Positions 56,556 through 64,000 of a stretch of 64,000 nucleotides of DNA are shown in pieces; within the stretch, counting starts at the first letter, position 1; each line of letters opens with the position of its first letter. The notes under the pieces were generated by a model, which did no database searches, was not told the DNA's origin, and saw only the letters and a program-made list of their open reading frames with translations. The translations under genes and the position numbers were made by a program. Origin of the DNA: Acinetobacter higginsii (lineage in GTDB: Bacteria; Pseudomonadota; Gammaproteobacteria; Pseudomonadales; Moraxellaceae); assembly GCF_000369525.1 (NCBI RefSeq), contig NZ_KB850072.1, forward strand, positions 434,001 through 498,000. Direction: 5' to 3'.

Positions 56556-56957
56556 TTATTTCGAGTAATAATTACGAACATCATCACAAATCTGGCGGTT
56601 ATCATCATCAGAAGCTGCTTTTGCGTCAGCACGCGCTTCTTTTAATGCCTCTTGGTAGTCCTTGCCTTTGACGCGTTTATTAAGGGTTTCAACGGCATTC
56701 GCTTCATTGTTTAAATAAGCTTTAACGAGGTTGTCATAGGCTTTATTAAATTTTAAATCTTTGCCAATTAAACTTGGACAAATTTCAGAAAGAACATAGA
56801 TAGCAGCAAGTTCTTGCTTGGTCACACTATCAGACATAGGCGTGACTTCAATCTTTTCAGGTTCTGACTTTTTTTCAGCTGCAAATGCTGTTGGCGCAAG
56901 TGCACTTGAGGCGATGAGGAATGATAAACCTAGTGTTTTAAAAACATTTTTCTTCAT
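56556..56957 (-). CDS. small exported protein, paralog of the gene at 57754-58128
   Basis: The 133-aa protein has a signal peptide (FLIASSALAPTAFA-AE), then a charged mature part. Its core E-I-C-P-S-L-I-G-K-D-L-K-F-N and terminal Q-I-C-D-D-V-R are mirrored in the paralog (E-M-C-P-N-L-I-G-K-N-A-K-F-D; S-V-C-E-E-V-I). It has two cysteines that may form a disulfide. I think it may belong to a small Moraxellaceae-specific family (MCR_0457-like). Function is unknown. Helical secondary structure is likely. Confidence 0.7.
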   Translation of the reverse strand: MKKNVFKTLGLSFLIASSALAPTAFAAEKKSEPEKIEVTPMSDSVTKQELAAIYVLSEICPSLIGKDLKFNKAYDNLVKAYLNNEANAVETLNKRVKGKDYQEALKEARADAKAASDDDNRQICDDVRNYYSK

Positions 56958-57292
56958 AACAAATCAAACTCAAAAACAAGACTTAAAGAATTTGAACAAC
57001 TTATAGCACAAAAGCATGTTAAAAAATGTATGTTTGCTGTAGGAAGCGTGGAGAAAATGTGGGTATAGATATACAGAATATAAAACGTAGTGATCTTTTT
57101 GAGGTTTGATGAGCCATGTTTTGACATGCTTGCTTGTACATGGTTTGCTTTAAAAGTAGGCGATTTAAGATGAGTTTGTTTTAATAGGGTTGCGATGAGC
57201 ATGGATGAAGCCACTGCGCCACAAGAGAGGCACGCAAAGTAAATAAAAATGTGAGAGAAAATAAGAAATCTGTAGATAGTAGGAGTAATAAG

Positions 57293-57655
57293 ATGAAAGC
57301 AAAATTCACAGGCGGTGTTGATATTGCACTTAAACTTCCACCACATCAATTTGAAGCTACCGTTAAGTTTTATCGTGATGTGATTGGCCTTAAACAAATT
57401 ACAGATAAGCTGCCTGATATAGGCTTTGAACTTGGACCCGTTAAATTATGGATCGCTGCGGCACCTGAGATGAGTCAAGCTGAGCTTTGGCTTGAATTGT
57501 TTACCGATAATTTCTCCGAAGCTGCTGAATATTTGGAAGCGGCGGGTGTAATTCGTTGTGATGCAATTGAACCCTTAACAGAGGGATTTCGAGGAGGGTG
57601 GATTACTAGTCCAGCTAATATTATTCATATGGTTCGTGAACCGGATGCTTGGTAA
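57293..57655 (+). CDS. VOC/glyoxalase-fold protein
   Basis: ATG 57293 follows TAGGAG at a good distance and gives 120 aa. The paired VOC folds are seen in ATVKFYRDVIGLKQI (about residues 21-35) and the second half LEAAGVIRCDAIEPLTEGFRGGWITSPANIIHMV. Such proteins may bind a metal and transform or sequester small molecules, including drugs. The frame from 57251 is an artefact. It lies between two paralogous exported protein genes, in the opposite direction. Confidence 0.8.
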   Translation: MKAKFTGGVDIALKLPPHQFEATVKFYRDVIGLKQITDKLPDIGFELGPVKLWIAAAPEMSQAELWLELFTDNFSEAAEYLEAAGVIRCDAIEPLTEGFRGGWITSPANIIHMVREPDAW

Positions 57656-57702
57656 GTATTATTCGAGCAATATCAGAACTTTTATCAATTAGATACAGCG
57701 AA

Positions 57703-57734
57703 GTGGTTTTAACTCATTTAATCGTTAAAACCAC
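57703..57734. terminator. convergent terminator
   Basis: GTGGTTTTAAC (57703-57713) pairs perfectly with GTTAAAACCAC (57724-57734) between convergent genes. T residues are within the stem, so termination would depend on the flanking A/T. Confidence 0.7.
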
Positions 57735-57753
57735 ATCAGATTTCTAAAAGTGA

Positions 57754-58128
57754 TTAACCTTCAAAATTAATTACTTCTTCACATACTGATTTTTGTTCGG
57801 CTTTATCCACTTCAGATGCTGCTTCACGAGCATCTTTTAGCAAAGTTTTAAATTCAGCATCTTTCTGTAAGCTGTCCAAAGAAGCAGATTTATCAGAATA
57901 ATTACTTAAATATGAACCCATCATTTTTTTGATATTTTGGTCAAATTTAGCATTTTTACCAATCAAGTTCGGGCACATTTCAACCAGTACTTGTGCATTG
58001 GCGATATCATCTTTAATCAATGCATCTGCTTCTTTTACAGAAACCGCTTCATCAGCAAAAACAGTAGGTGCTGCTAAAAGTGTGAAACTCACCCCAAAAA
58101 TTCGGATAAAATTAGATAAATGTCTCAT
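57754..58128 (-). CDS. small exported protein, paralog of the gene at 56556-56957
   Basis: The 124-aa protein has a signal peptide (SFTLLAAPTVFA-DE) and a mature part that repeats the paralog pattern with cysteines in MCPNLIGKN and KSVCEEV. The likeness covers most of the mature chain, so the two probably arose by duplication. Function is unknown. Confidence 0.7.
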   Translation of the reverse strand: MRHLSNFIRIFGVSFTLLAAPTVFADEAVSVKEADALIKDDIANAQVLVEMCPNLIGKNAKFDQNIKKMMGSYLSNYSDKSASLDSLQKDAEFKTLLKDAREAASEVDKAEQKSVCEEVINFEG

Positions 58129-58465
58129 GGCTGTATAAATTTCTAATACTATGAAGACCTAAATATATATAATTCAAGGAATAATTCAATTGGAAAAACT
58201 GTTGAGTAAGCTGAGGTCAGTTGACAGTTCAACGATGTTGATGGCATGGGTCGTATTCAGTTTATCTTCTCAACTTTGTTGAACGTTCAAATCAATTTGT
58301 GTCAGGTTCTTCGCGCACAGTTTATTAGAATTGTCTCTAATTTGAGGATGAAACTTGACAAGGGCAGTGTCATTGCCTAGGTTTCATGCCTGATTTAAAT
58401 TATGTTGGCCTAAACACAGGGAGTGGCTGAAATACCAGTTATCCCCAAATAGAGAATAGATTCCA
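58129..58465. other. intergenic region upstream of surE
   Basis: No gene is visible in 337 bases. TTGACA (58355-58360) and TAGGTT (58378-58383) with a 17-bp spacer point to surE and are the best promoter candidate. Confidence 0.4.
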
Positions 58466-59236
58466 GTGAATATCTTAATAGCAAATGATGATGGTGTGTT
58501 TGCACCTGGGCTACAAGCTTTAGCGCAAGCATTAAAACCTTTGGGCCGCGTTGTGGTGGTTGCGCCAGAAAGTGAGCGCAGCGGTTATTCTAGTGCTTTA
58601 ACACTTGATCGCCCTTTACGACCAATACAAATTTCTGAAGATGTGTGGGCAGTCAATGGAACACCTGCGGACTGTGTTTATTTATCCATGAATGGGCTGT
58701 TCGATTTTGAATTTGATCTTGTCGTGAGTGGCATCAATAGTGGTGCAAATCTTGGCGATGATGTTTTATATTCAGGTACGGTGGGTGCAGCTTTTGAAGG
58801 GCGCTTGATGAAACATCCTGCGATTGCCGTTTCTTTAGCAGGATCAAATGTACGTTCTTATGAACACCCACAACATTATGCAGTGGCAGCGCAGTGGGTT
58901 CATGATTTTATTGCCAAAGGGCTCCCTGTTTTGCCACCACGTCATATCTTTAATATTAACATTCCAGATATTGAACAGCTTAAGGGCGCACAGGTAACCT
59001 ATCAGGGGCGACGTGCTCAATCCAAGCCGATTAGTAGTCATGTTGATCCGCGTGGTCGTCAGGTGTATTGGATTGGGTTGGCAGGAGAGGCGATTACCGA
59101 TCCACAAGCGGTATCCAGTGATATTCAGTCCGATTTCTTTGCGGTTTCGAACGGTTATGTCAGCATTACTCCAATCCAGATGGATGCAACCAACTATGCT
59201 GTGCTTGAAAATTTGCATGCTCATGTAAATGGTTAG
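58466..59236 (+). CDS. surE: 5'/3'-nucleotidase SurE
   Basis: The 256-aa protein starts at GTG 58466. It has the metal pair NDDGVFAPG (residues 6-14), GTPADCVY and [22 protein letters not shown] (about 92-113), the SurE signature. It removes phosphate from nucleoside monophosphates in the cytoplasm. In enterobacteria it heads surE-pcm-nlpD-rpoS; here nlpD is next after a terminator and pcm is absent. Confidence 0.97.
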   Translation: MNILIANDDGVFAPGLQALAQALKPLGRVVVVAPESERSGYSSALTLDRPLRPIQISEDVWAVNGTPADCVYLSMNGLFDFEFDLVVSGINSGANLGDDVLYSGTVGAAFEGRLMKHPAIAVSLAGSNVRSYEHPQHYAVAAQWVHDFIAKGLPVLPPRHIFNINIPDIEQLKGAQVTYQGRRAQSKPISSHVDPRGRQVYWIGLAGEAITDPQAVSSDIQSDFFAVSNGYVSITPIQMDATNYAVLENLHAHVNG

Positions 59237-59267
59237 CCGTATGAATGTTATAACTTTGTGAATATAG

Positions 59268-59298
59268 AAAGTGAGAACTCGTTTTTTCTCACTTTTTT
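59268..59298 (+). terminator. terminator after surE
   Basis: AAAGTGAGAA (59268-59277) pairs with TTCTCACTTT (59286-59295) followed by T residues, so nlpD should have its own promoter. Confidence 0.85.
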
Positions 59299-59343
59299 GG
59301 TACTCTTAGGCGCAAATGTAATAATGAATTAAGGTTTTTTTCG

Positions 59344-60180
59344 ATGAGGGCGAAGATGCACTTAAACCATGTCTCGGTTTTTCTATCACAGAAAACGATT
59401 AAAACAATCGTTTTGTCTATGGCGGTTGCAACAGTGGCAGTTATGACGGGTTGTGCATCTAAACCGCAAGTAAATGGTGGCGCGCGTTATGTGCAAGCAC
59501 CAAATTATTATACGGTTCGCTCTGGCGATACCTTAAGCGCGATTTCAAATCGTTATGGCTTGAACTACTTAGATGTTGCAGCTTTGAATGGTATTGCGCC
59601 GCCGTACCGTATTTATGTCAATCAATCTCTACGTTTAAAAGGTTCTGTCGCACAACGTACAACCTCTACGCAAGCAATGACACAGACCGCACCAATTCAA
59701 CGTCAAAGCATTAATTTACCGACTCAGCAACCTGTGGCTCCAAAAACACAGCCTGTGATCCCAAGACCAGTGGTTCCAGCAGTGCCTGTTAATCCATCTA
59801 CGACCTTAGCATCAAGTCTACGTTGGGTGAAGCCATCGAATGGACCAATTATTCAAAGCTATAATATGGCGAGTAATGTAAAAGGAACGCGTTACGGTGG
59901 TAATGAAGGGGATCCAATCTTCGCAGCAGCAAATGGGCAAGTTGTCTATGCCGCAGATGGTTTAAAAGAGTACGGTAATCTTGTTTTAGTCAAACATATC
60001 GATGGTTATATCACGGCTTATGCGCATAACAGCAAAATGTTAGTCAAGAGTGGCGATACCGTGACTGCGGGGCAAAAAATTGCAGAAATGGGTTCATCGG
60101 GCGCTTCACGTGTCATGATGGAGTTCCAAGTCCGCTTAGACGGAAAACCTGTGAATCCAGTCACAGTTTTACCAAATTAA
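59344..60180 (+). CDS. nlpD: NlpD-like lipoprotein, cell-division amidase activator
   Basis: The 278-aa protein has a lipoprotein signal with a lipobox V-M-T-G-C, a LysM domain (YTVRSGDTLSAISNRYGLN), a Gln/Pro/Thr-rich linker (about residues 105-160) and a LytM/M23 domain. The first zinc histidine site is replaced (NVKGTRYGGNEGD) and the H-x-H motif is MMEFQVR, so the domain is degenerate. That matches NlpD, which activates AmiC rather than cutting the wall itself. ATG 59356 is a second possible start. Confidence 0.92.
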   Translation: MRAKMHLNHVSVFLSQKTIKTIVLSMAVATVAVMTGCASKPQVNGGARYVQAPNYYTVRSGDTLSAISNRYGLNYLDVAALNGIAPPYRIYVNQSLRLKGSVAQRTTSTQAMTQTAPIQRQSINLPTQQPVAPKTQPVIPRPVVPAVPVNPSTTLASSLRWVKPSNGPIIQSYNMASNVKGTRYGGNEGDPIFAAANGQVVYAADGLKEYGNLVLVKHIDGYITAYAHNSKMLVKSGDTVTAGQKIAEMGSSGASRVMMEFQVRLDGKPVNPVTVLPN

Positions 60181-60184
60181 CCTT

Positions 60185-60224
60185 AGGATTATTAACAATA
60201 TTTCAATTATTTATTAATAATCCT
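60185..60224 (+). terminator. hairpin after nlpD
   Basis: AGGATTATTAA (60185-60195) pairs perfectly with TTAATAATCCT (60214-60224), with an 18-base loop; the T-run is weak. Confidence 0.5.
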
Positions 60225-60317
60225 CTAGTGCGTAAATAGACTTCCTTGTATACTGAAATGAGATTGCTTTCATTAGAACAATAAGCATATTAATAAATTA
60301 AGGTAAGAGGGAAGTCT

Positions 60318-61247
60318 ATGCTAGATCAATTGCGTGCAATGGGGGTGTTCGCCTGTGTTGTGGAAAAAAGCTCTTTTAGTGGTGCAGCAAGAGACTTAGG
60401 AATTACAACCAGCGCAGTCAGTCAACAAATCCGTTCTTTAGAACAAGAAATGGATGTTACGTTACTCCATCGCTCAACTCGAAAACTCAGTCTCACTGAA
60501 GCAGGACAAGCATTCTTTTTAAGTTGCCAAGAAATGTTAGCTGCGGCTGAACGTGGCAAAATCAGAATCAATGAATTACGGGACGATCTCGTCGGAGATT
60601 TACGTATTGCAACTACGCCAGAGTTGGGTGCACTACATGTCATTCCCGCACTTTCTCATTGGATGTCAGCGCATAAAGGCTTAGCCATCCATTTTGAAGC
60701 GGATCACCGTTATATTGATTTAATCGAAGAACGTATTGATATTGCGATTCGTATGAGTCTGAAAGTTGATGATCATCAATTAGCAGCTGTACCTTTGGCT
60801 CGTGTAGATCAGGTGTTAGTTGCTTCACCAAGTTATCTCAATCAAGCTCAGCCGATTACTCGTCCTGAAGATTTACGTCACCATGAATTACTGCCAATCA
60901 CGTTAATGCAAGGCTATCAACATTTTGCATTCCGTCATGGTACCAGTGGTGAAGTTGTCAATGTGGATATGAAATCACGTTTAGGTACGAATAATGTCTT
61001 TGTCGCAAAATCACTATGCCAACAAGGGCATGGCGTAGCACGTATTTTGTATATGGATATTCAAAAAGAATTGATTAATGGTTCTTTAGTTGAGGTATTA
61101 CCCGATTGGCAATTGCCAGCGTATACCTTGCATGCTTTAACCTCTAAGCGTGAGCAATACCCAATGAAAGTACATCGTTGTATTGATGCGCTGAAGCAAT
61201 ATTTTGCTCAACTTCCTGGTGGGCGTTCCTTGCAGGGCGTAGCCTAA
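60318..61247 (+). CDS. LysR-family transcriptional regulator
   Basis: The 309-aa protein has the LysR helix-turn-helix (about residues 4-63; SSFSGAARDLGITTSAVSQQIRSLEQEMDVTLLHRSTR) and an effector domain with EADHRYIDLIEERIDIAIRM (about 130-149). It belongs to the DsdC/CrgA-like branch. No divergent target is adjacent. It is closed by a strong terminator. Confidence 0.93.
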   Translation: MLDQLRAMGVFACVVEKSSFSGAARDLGITTSAVSQQIRSLEQEMDVTLLHRSTRKLSLTEAGQAFFLSCQEMLAAAERGKIRINELRDDLVGDLRIATTPELGALHVIPALSHWMSAHKGLAIHFEADHRYIDLIEERIDIAIRMSLKVDDHQLAAVPLARVDQVLVASPSYLNQAQPITRPEDLRHHELLPITLMQGYQHFAFRHGTSGEVVNVDMKSRLGTNNVFVAKSLCQQGHGVARILYMDIQKELINGSLVEVLPDWQLPAYTLHALTSKREQYPMKVHRCIDALKQYFAQLPGGRSLQGVA

Positions 61248-61251
61248 TAAA

Positions 61252-61283
61252 AAAAGCCATGTTCCGTCAGGAACATGGCTTTT
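61252..61283. terminator. bidirectional terminator
   Basis: AAAAGCCATGTTCC (61252-61265) pairs with GGAACATGGCTTTT (61270-61283) around GTCA, between the convergent LysR and protease genes. Confidence 0.95.
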
Positions 61284-61292
61284 CCTTTAGCT

Positions 61293-63923
61293 CTATTTTC
61301 GTTTCTTTTTGCTGAGTGGTTTTAAGCTCTTTGCTTCAACAGCTGTTTCTTCAGAAGTTTTCGCCGTAACTTCATCCTTCTTGGTTTTTTTTCGCTTCTT
61401 CTTTTTCTTTGGTTCCTCGTCTTCAACGGCTTCGCCATCCTCGATCGCTTGCCAATATTCAAGTTGCTCCATCACCGCAGCATAGATCGAGTTTTTGCTA
61501 TAGCGACCTTTTTTATCAAGGGTTCCGACTGGGCGTGCCATTAAAATTTCTAAAGCTTGATCAATGGTATCAATCGCATGAACATGGAATTGTCCTGCTT
61601 GGACAGCATCGCTTACATCCTGACGTAACATCAAGTGCTGCATATTTTGACGTGGGATAATGACACCTTGTTTGCCAGTTAAGCCTTGCAATTTACAAGC
61701 GTCATAGAAGCCTTCAATTTTGGCATTGACACCACCAATTGGCTGTACTTGACCCAACTGGTTCATCGAGCCTGTGATTGCCCAAGACTGATCAATTGGA
61801 ATTTGGCAGATCGCAGAGATAAGCGCTGAAAGTTCTGCAACCGTAGCACTATCACCATCGACTTGCCCATAGCTCTGTTCAAACGCTAATGCAGCAGAGA
61901 AGTGTAAAATTTGCTCACGACCAAAATGAGCTTTTAAGAAGCTCGACATCAGTAAGACGCCTTTGGCATGCAGTGAACCACCGAGTTCTACACTACGCTC
62001 AATATCGAGGATATCACCGCCACCTTGATACACAGATGCGGTCAGACGAGAAGGTAGACCAAACTCAACATCAGCATAGTGAATCACAGAGAGGGCATTG
62101 ATCTGACCAAGACGATGTCCTGAAGTCTCAATCAGCTGTGTTCCACGAGACAGGTCTTGCCAATACAATTCACGTAAATAGCCTAAGCGGTATTGACGAT
62201 GATGTAAGGCCTGATTAACGTGCTGATCAGTGACGATCTTGTCATCCGCTTTAAAAGCATGATGATGCGCTTCACGAATTAAATCACCCAGCGTTGAGGC
62301 ATGGAGTGATAGTGAACTTTGATCTTCGGCTTGGCGACTTGAATCGGTCAGTAAAGCTGCGAGCGCAGAGCGATCAAATGGAAGGAGCTTGTCAGCTTGT
62401 ACATAATCGGCAATCAACTGCATGTACGCTTGTTCGTTACTGTCATTACGTTGTAATGTATCGGTAAAGTCAGCACGGATTTTAAAGACACTGCCTAGCT
62501 CTGGCTCAACTTCCAGAATTTCATAATAAATTTCAGGTTCGGCCAATAAAATGACTTTAATATCAAGCGGAACTGAAGCTGGCTCAATTGAAATACTCCC
62601 TGTTAAGGTCAGCATGTGTTCGAGTGATGAGAGCTTAAGTTGTCCTGATTTTAAGGCACGCTTTAAACCTTGCCATGCATACGGCTGCTCAAGCAATTGT
62701 TCAGCTTCAAGCATGAGAAAGCCGCCATTGGCTTGATGCAACGAGCCAGGACGAATCAAAGTGAAGTCAGTCGTGATCGTACCATTATGTGTGAGTTGCT
62801 CAACATGACCCAATAAGTTGTAGTGGGTTGGAAAGTCTTCAAAAATAACGGGAGCACCGCTATTCGGTTTATTGGCAACAATCACATTGGCTTGATAACG
62901 TGACGGGACACGATTAAATAAGGCAGGGGTAAAGTCATCTTCTTCTTGCTCTAAGATCAGCTCAACATTGTCAATAATGTCTTCAGCATAGTGTTTTAGG
63001 AACAAATCTAAGCCTTTCACCTCTTTATTTTTATTTAAGATGGACTCAATGCGTGGCATGACCACTTGCGTCGCAATATCTCGATTGAGGCTCGAAACTT
63101 GATCGCGTGCATCATCTTCTAAATCACCTAGATGTAAACCTAAGCGCTCTAGCTTTTTCTCCATATAACGAATATTAGAATTAATTTCTGTGCGTTCTTT
63201 GGTTGGGAGTGCATTGAGCTCATTCTGCGTTAATTCATGATATTCATCATTTCGTAACTGCATTGCTATAAAGACATGTTTGTCATTGCGAGAAACTAAT
63301 TTTAAATCGAGTTCTTCGCCTTCTTTAGTGAGTTCAACCAAAGCTTGCTGTTGTACATCTCCGGTATCTTGACGAATACGCTCAATACGGTTGTGATAGC
63401 TTTCTGCACTAAAACGGCGTTCCAATTGTTTCAAAATGATTTGCCATGCTTGTTGCAATGTATTTTGAAATTTGGTGCCTTGTCCAGCAGGAAAGTGCAG
63501 CGCGATTGGTTGTCTTGGATTTTTGAAATTGTTTACGTAGACCCAATCATTTGGTGTCGGCATGGTTTTGGCGTGTTGCTGCAGCAAACGCTTGATCATG
63601 GTACGTTTACCCAATCCTGCCGTGCCAACAGCAAAAATATTATATCCTGAGTAGGGTAATGAAATACCAGCTTCAACAGAGGCACGTGCGCGATCTTGCC
63701 CTAAAAAATTATTGAGCGGCTTGATGCGTTTGGTCGAACTTGGTATTTCAGCTAGGTCTGGAATATGAGTGAGTTGGTCTGCACGTAGTGCGGTTTTAAT
63801 CAGTGTTGCTTGTATGTCCGTCTGGTCAAATGCGCTTGGTAAAGAGTTTATATTTGCGGTGATAGTGTTTGTTGGTGTTAATGATAAAGTTGTTGCAGTC
63901 ATTTGATCGAGTTTTTGGGTCAC
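61293..63923 (-). CDS. LonH/AsrA-type ATP-dependent protease
   Basis: The 876-aa protein has an N-terminal ATPase region with Walker A GTAGLGKRT (residues 100-108), a long coiled-coil-like middle (about 190-320), and the IRPGSLHQANGGFLMLEAEQLL region. The Lon-like C-terminal protease domain has the catalytic Ser in VDGDSATVAEL and the Lys in GGVNAKIEGF. This is the architecture of YcbZ/LonH and Pseudomonas AsrA, linked to stress responses. The C-terminus is Lys/Glu-rich (about 835-876), unusual in length. GTG 63923 is the start; ATG 63902 is an alternative. Confidence 0.85.
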   Translation of the reverse strand: MTQKLDQMTATTLSLTPTNTITANINSLPSAFDQTDIQATLIKTALRADQLTHIPDLAEIPSSTKRIKPLNNFLGQDRARASVEAGISLPYSGYNIFAVGTAGLGKRTMIKRLLQQHAKTMPTPNDWVYVNNFKNPRQPIALHFPAGQGTKFQNTLQQAWQIILKQLERRFSAESYHNRIERIRQDTGDVQQQALVELTKEGEELDLKLVSRNDKHVFIAMQLRNDEYHELTQNELNALPTKERTEINSNIRYMEKKLERLGLHLGDLEDDARDQVSSLNRDIATQVVMPRIESILNKNKEVKGLDLFLKHYAEDIIDNVELILEQEEDDFTPALFNRVPSRYQANVIVANKPNSGAPVIFEDFPTHYNLLGHVEQLTHNGTITTDFTLIRPGSLHQANGGFLMLEAEQLLEQPYAWQGLKRALKSGQLKLSSLEHMLTLTGSISIEPASVPLDIKVILLAEPEIYYEILEVEPELGSVFKIRADFTDTLQRNDSNEQAYMQLIADYVQADKLLPFDRSALAALLTDSSRQAEDQSSLSLHASTLGDLIREAHHHAFKADDKIVTDQHVNQALHHRQYRLGYLRELYWQDLSRGTQLIETSGHRLGQINALSVIHYADVEFGLPSRLTASVYQGGGDILDIERSVELGGSLHAKGVLLMSSFLKAHFGREQILHFSAALAFEQSYGQVDGDSATVAELSALISAICQIPIDQSWAITGSMNQLGQVQPIGGVNAKIEGFYDACKLQGLTGKQGVIIPRQNMQHLMLRQDVSDAVQAGQFHVHAIDTIDQALEILMARPVGTLDKKGRYSKNSIYAAVMEQLEYWQAIEDGEAVEDEEPKKKKKRKKTKKDEVTAKTSEETAVEAKSLKPLSKKKRK

Positions 63924-64000
63924 TGTTGCTATCCAACAAATAAACTAAAGTTGAGTAATTAAAGGTATACAGTTTTAGCCCTAAAGATCAAGCGAACTTG

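Overview
The window looks like a chromosomal segment of an Acinetobacter species (Moraxellaceae). The evidence is an AT-rich gammaproteobacterial gene set, an umuD-type gene with a long N-terminus (UmuDAb type, 203 aa, cleavage site A83-G84, catalytic S119/K156), a small divergent gene in the place of the Acinetobacter-only ddrR, an Acinetobacter-type DacC, and the neighbourhoods rpsU/tsaD, mnmA-hflD-purB and surE-nlpD. It is mostly core chromosome with short accessory stretches. I see no phage, insertion sequence, integron or CRISPR array.

Layout. 1-1.4 kb: 3' part of a biotin-dependent acyl-CoA carboxylase alpha chain. 1.4-7.4 kb: pgaABCD operon (minus strand) for the poly-N-acetylglucosamine biofilm polysaccharide, with pgaC broken by a one-base frameshift and a perfect CRP-type palindrome just upstream of pgaA. 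7.4-13.4 kb: very AT-rich stretch with a small membrane ORF, an AraC-family regulator and a TonB-dependent receptor of heme/hemoglobin type, with Fur-like and CRP-like sites between them. 13.4-18.3 kb: LysR regulators, a secreted metallo-beta-lactamase-fold protein, a methyltransferase and small proteins. 18.4-20.9 kb: the Acinetobacter DNA-damage module ddrR / umuDAb-umuC, with an intact umuC and a clear inverted-repeat operator. 20.9-31 kb: azoreductase and its LysR regulator, a nonsense-interrupted NAD(P)-binding gene, a membrane-anchored metallo-hydrolase, a HolD-like protein, a 2-hydroxyacid dehydrogenase, an acyltransferase, a BepA-like protease and small genes. 30.5-32.4 kb: yqeY-like gene, rpsU and divergent tsaD. 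33-41 kb: drug/metabolite exporter with TetR, HPP protein and divergent TetR with a perfect palindromic operator, a DUF815 ATPase, and a patatin phospholipase overlapping a protein-kinase-like gene. 41.0-41.7 kb: a tandemly duplicated tRNA-Leu(UAG)/tRNA-Trp(CCA) unit. 41.7-45.5 kb: FadL-like outer-membrane protein, large secreted protein and divergent LysR. 45.8-48.9 kb: astA preceded by a 36-codon ORF, then a CycA-like permease. 48.9-52.8 kb: purB, hflD, mnmA, nudJ (minus). 53-54.6 kb: formamidase fmdA and fmdB. 54.6-64 kb: gamma carbonic anhydrase, dacC, two paralogous small exported proteins around a glyoxalase-fold gene, surE, nlpD, LysR and a LonH/AsrA-type ATP-dependent protease.

How the genes work together: pgaABCD make and export biofilm polysaccharide (PgaC is probably inactive if the frameshift is real). 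The AraC gene and TonB receptor look like an iron/heme-responsive pair. UmuDAb and DdrR are expected to control error-prone repair through UmuC. mnmA, tsaD, rpsU and the tRNAs serve translation. dacC and nlpD serve cell-wall remodelling. No wholly novel system is proven here. The strongest items for follow-up are the pgaC frameshift, the CRP palindromes, the intact umuDAb-umuC/ddrR module with its operator, the duplicated tRNA units with co-varying hairpins, the patatin-kinase overlap, and the paired small exported cysteine proteins.
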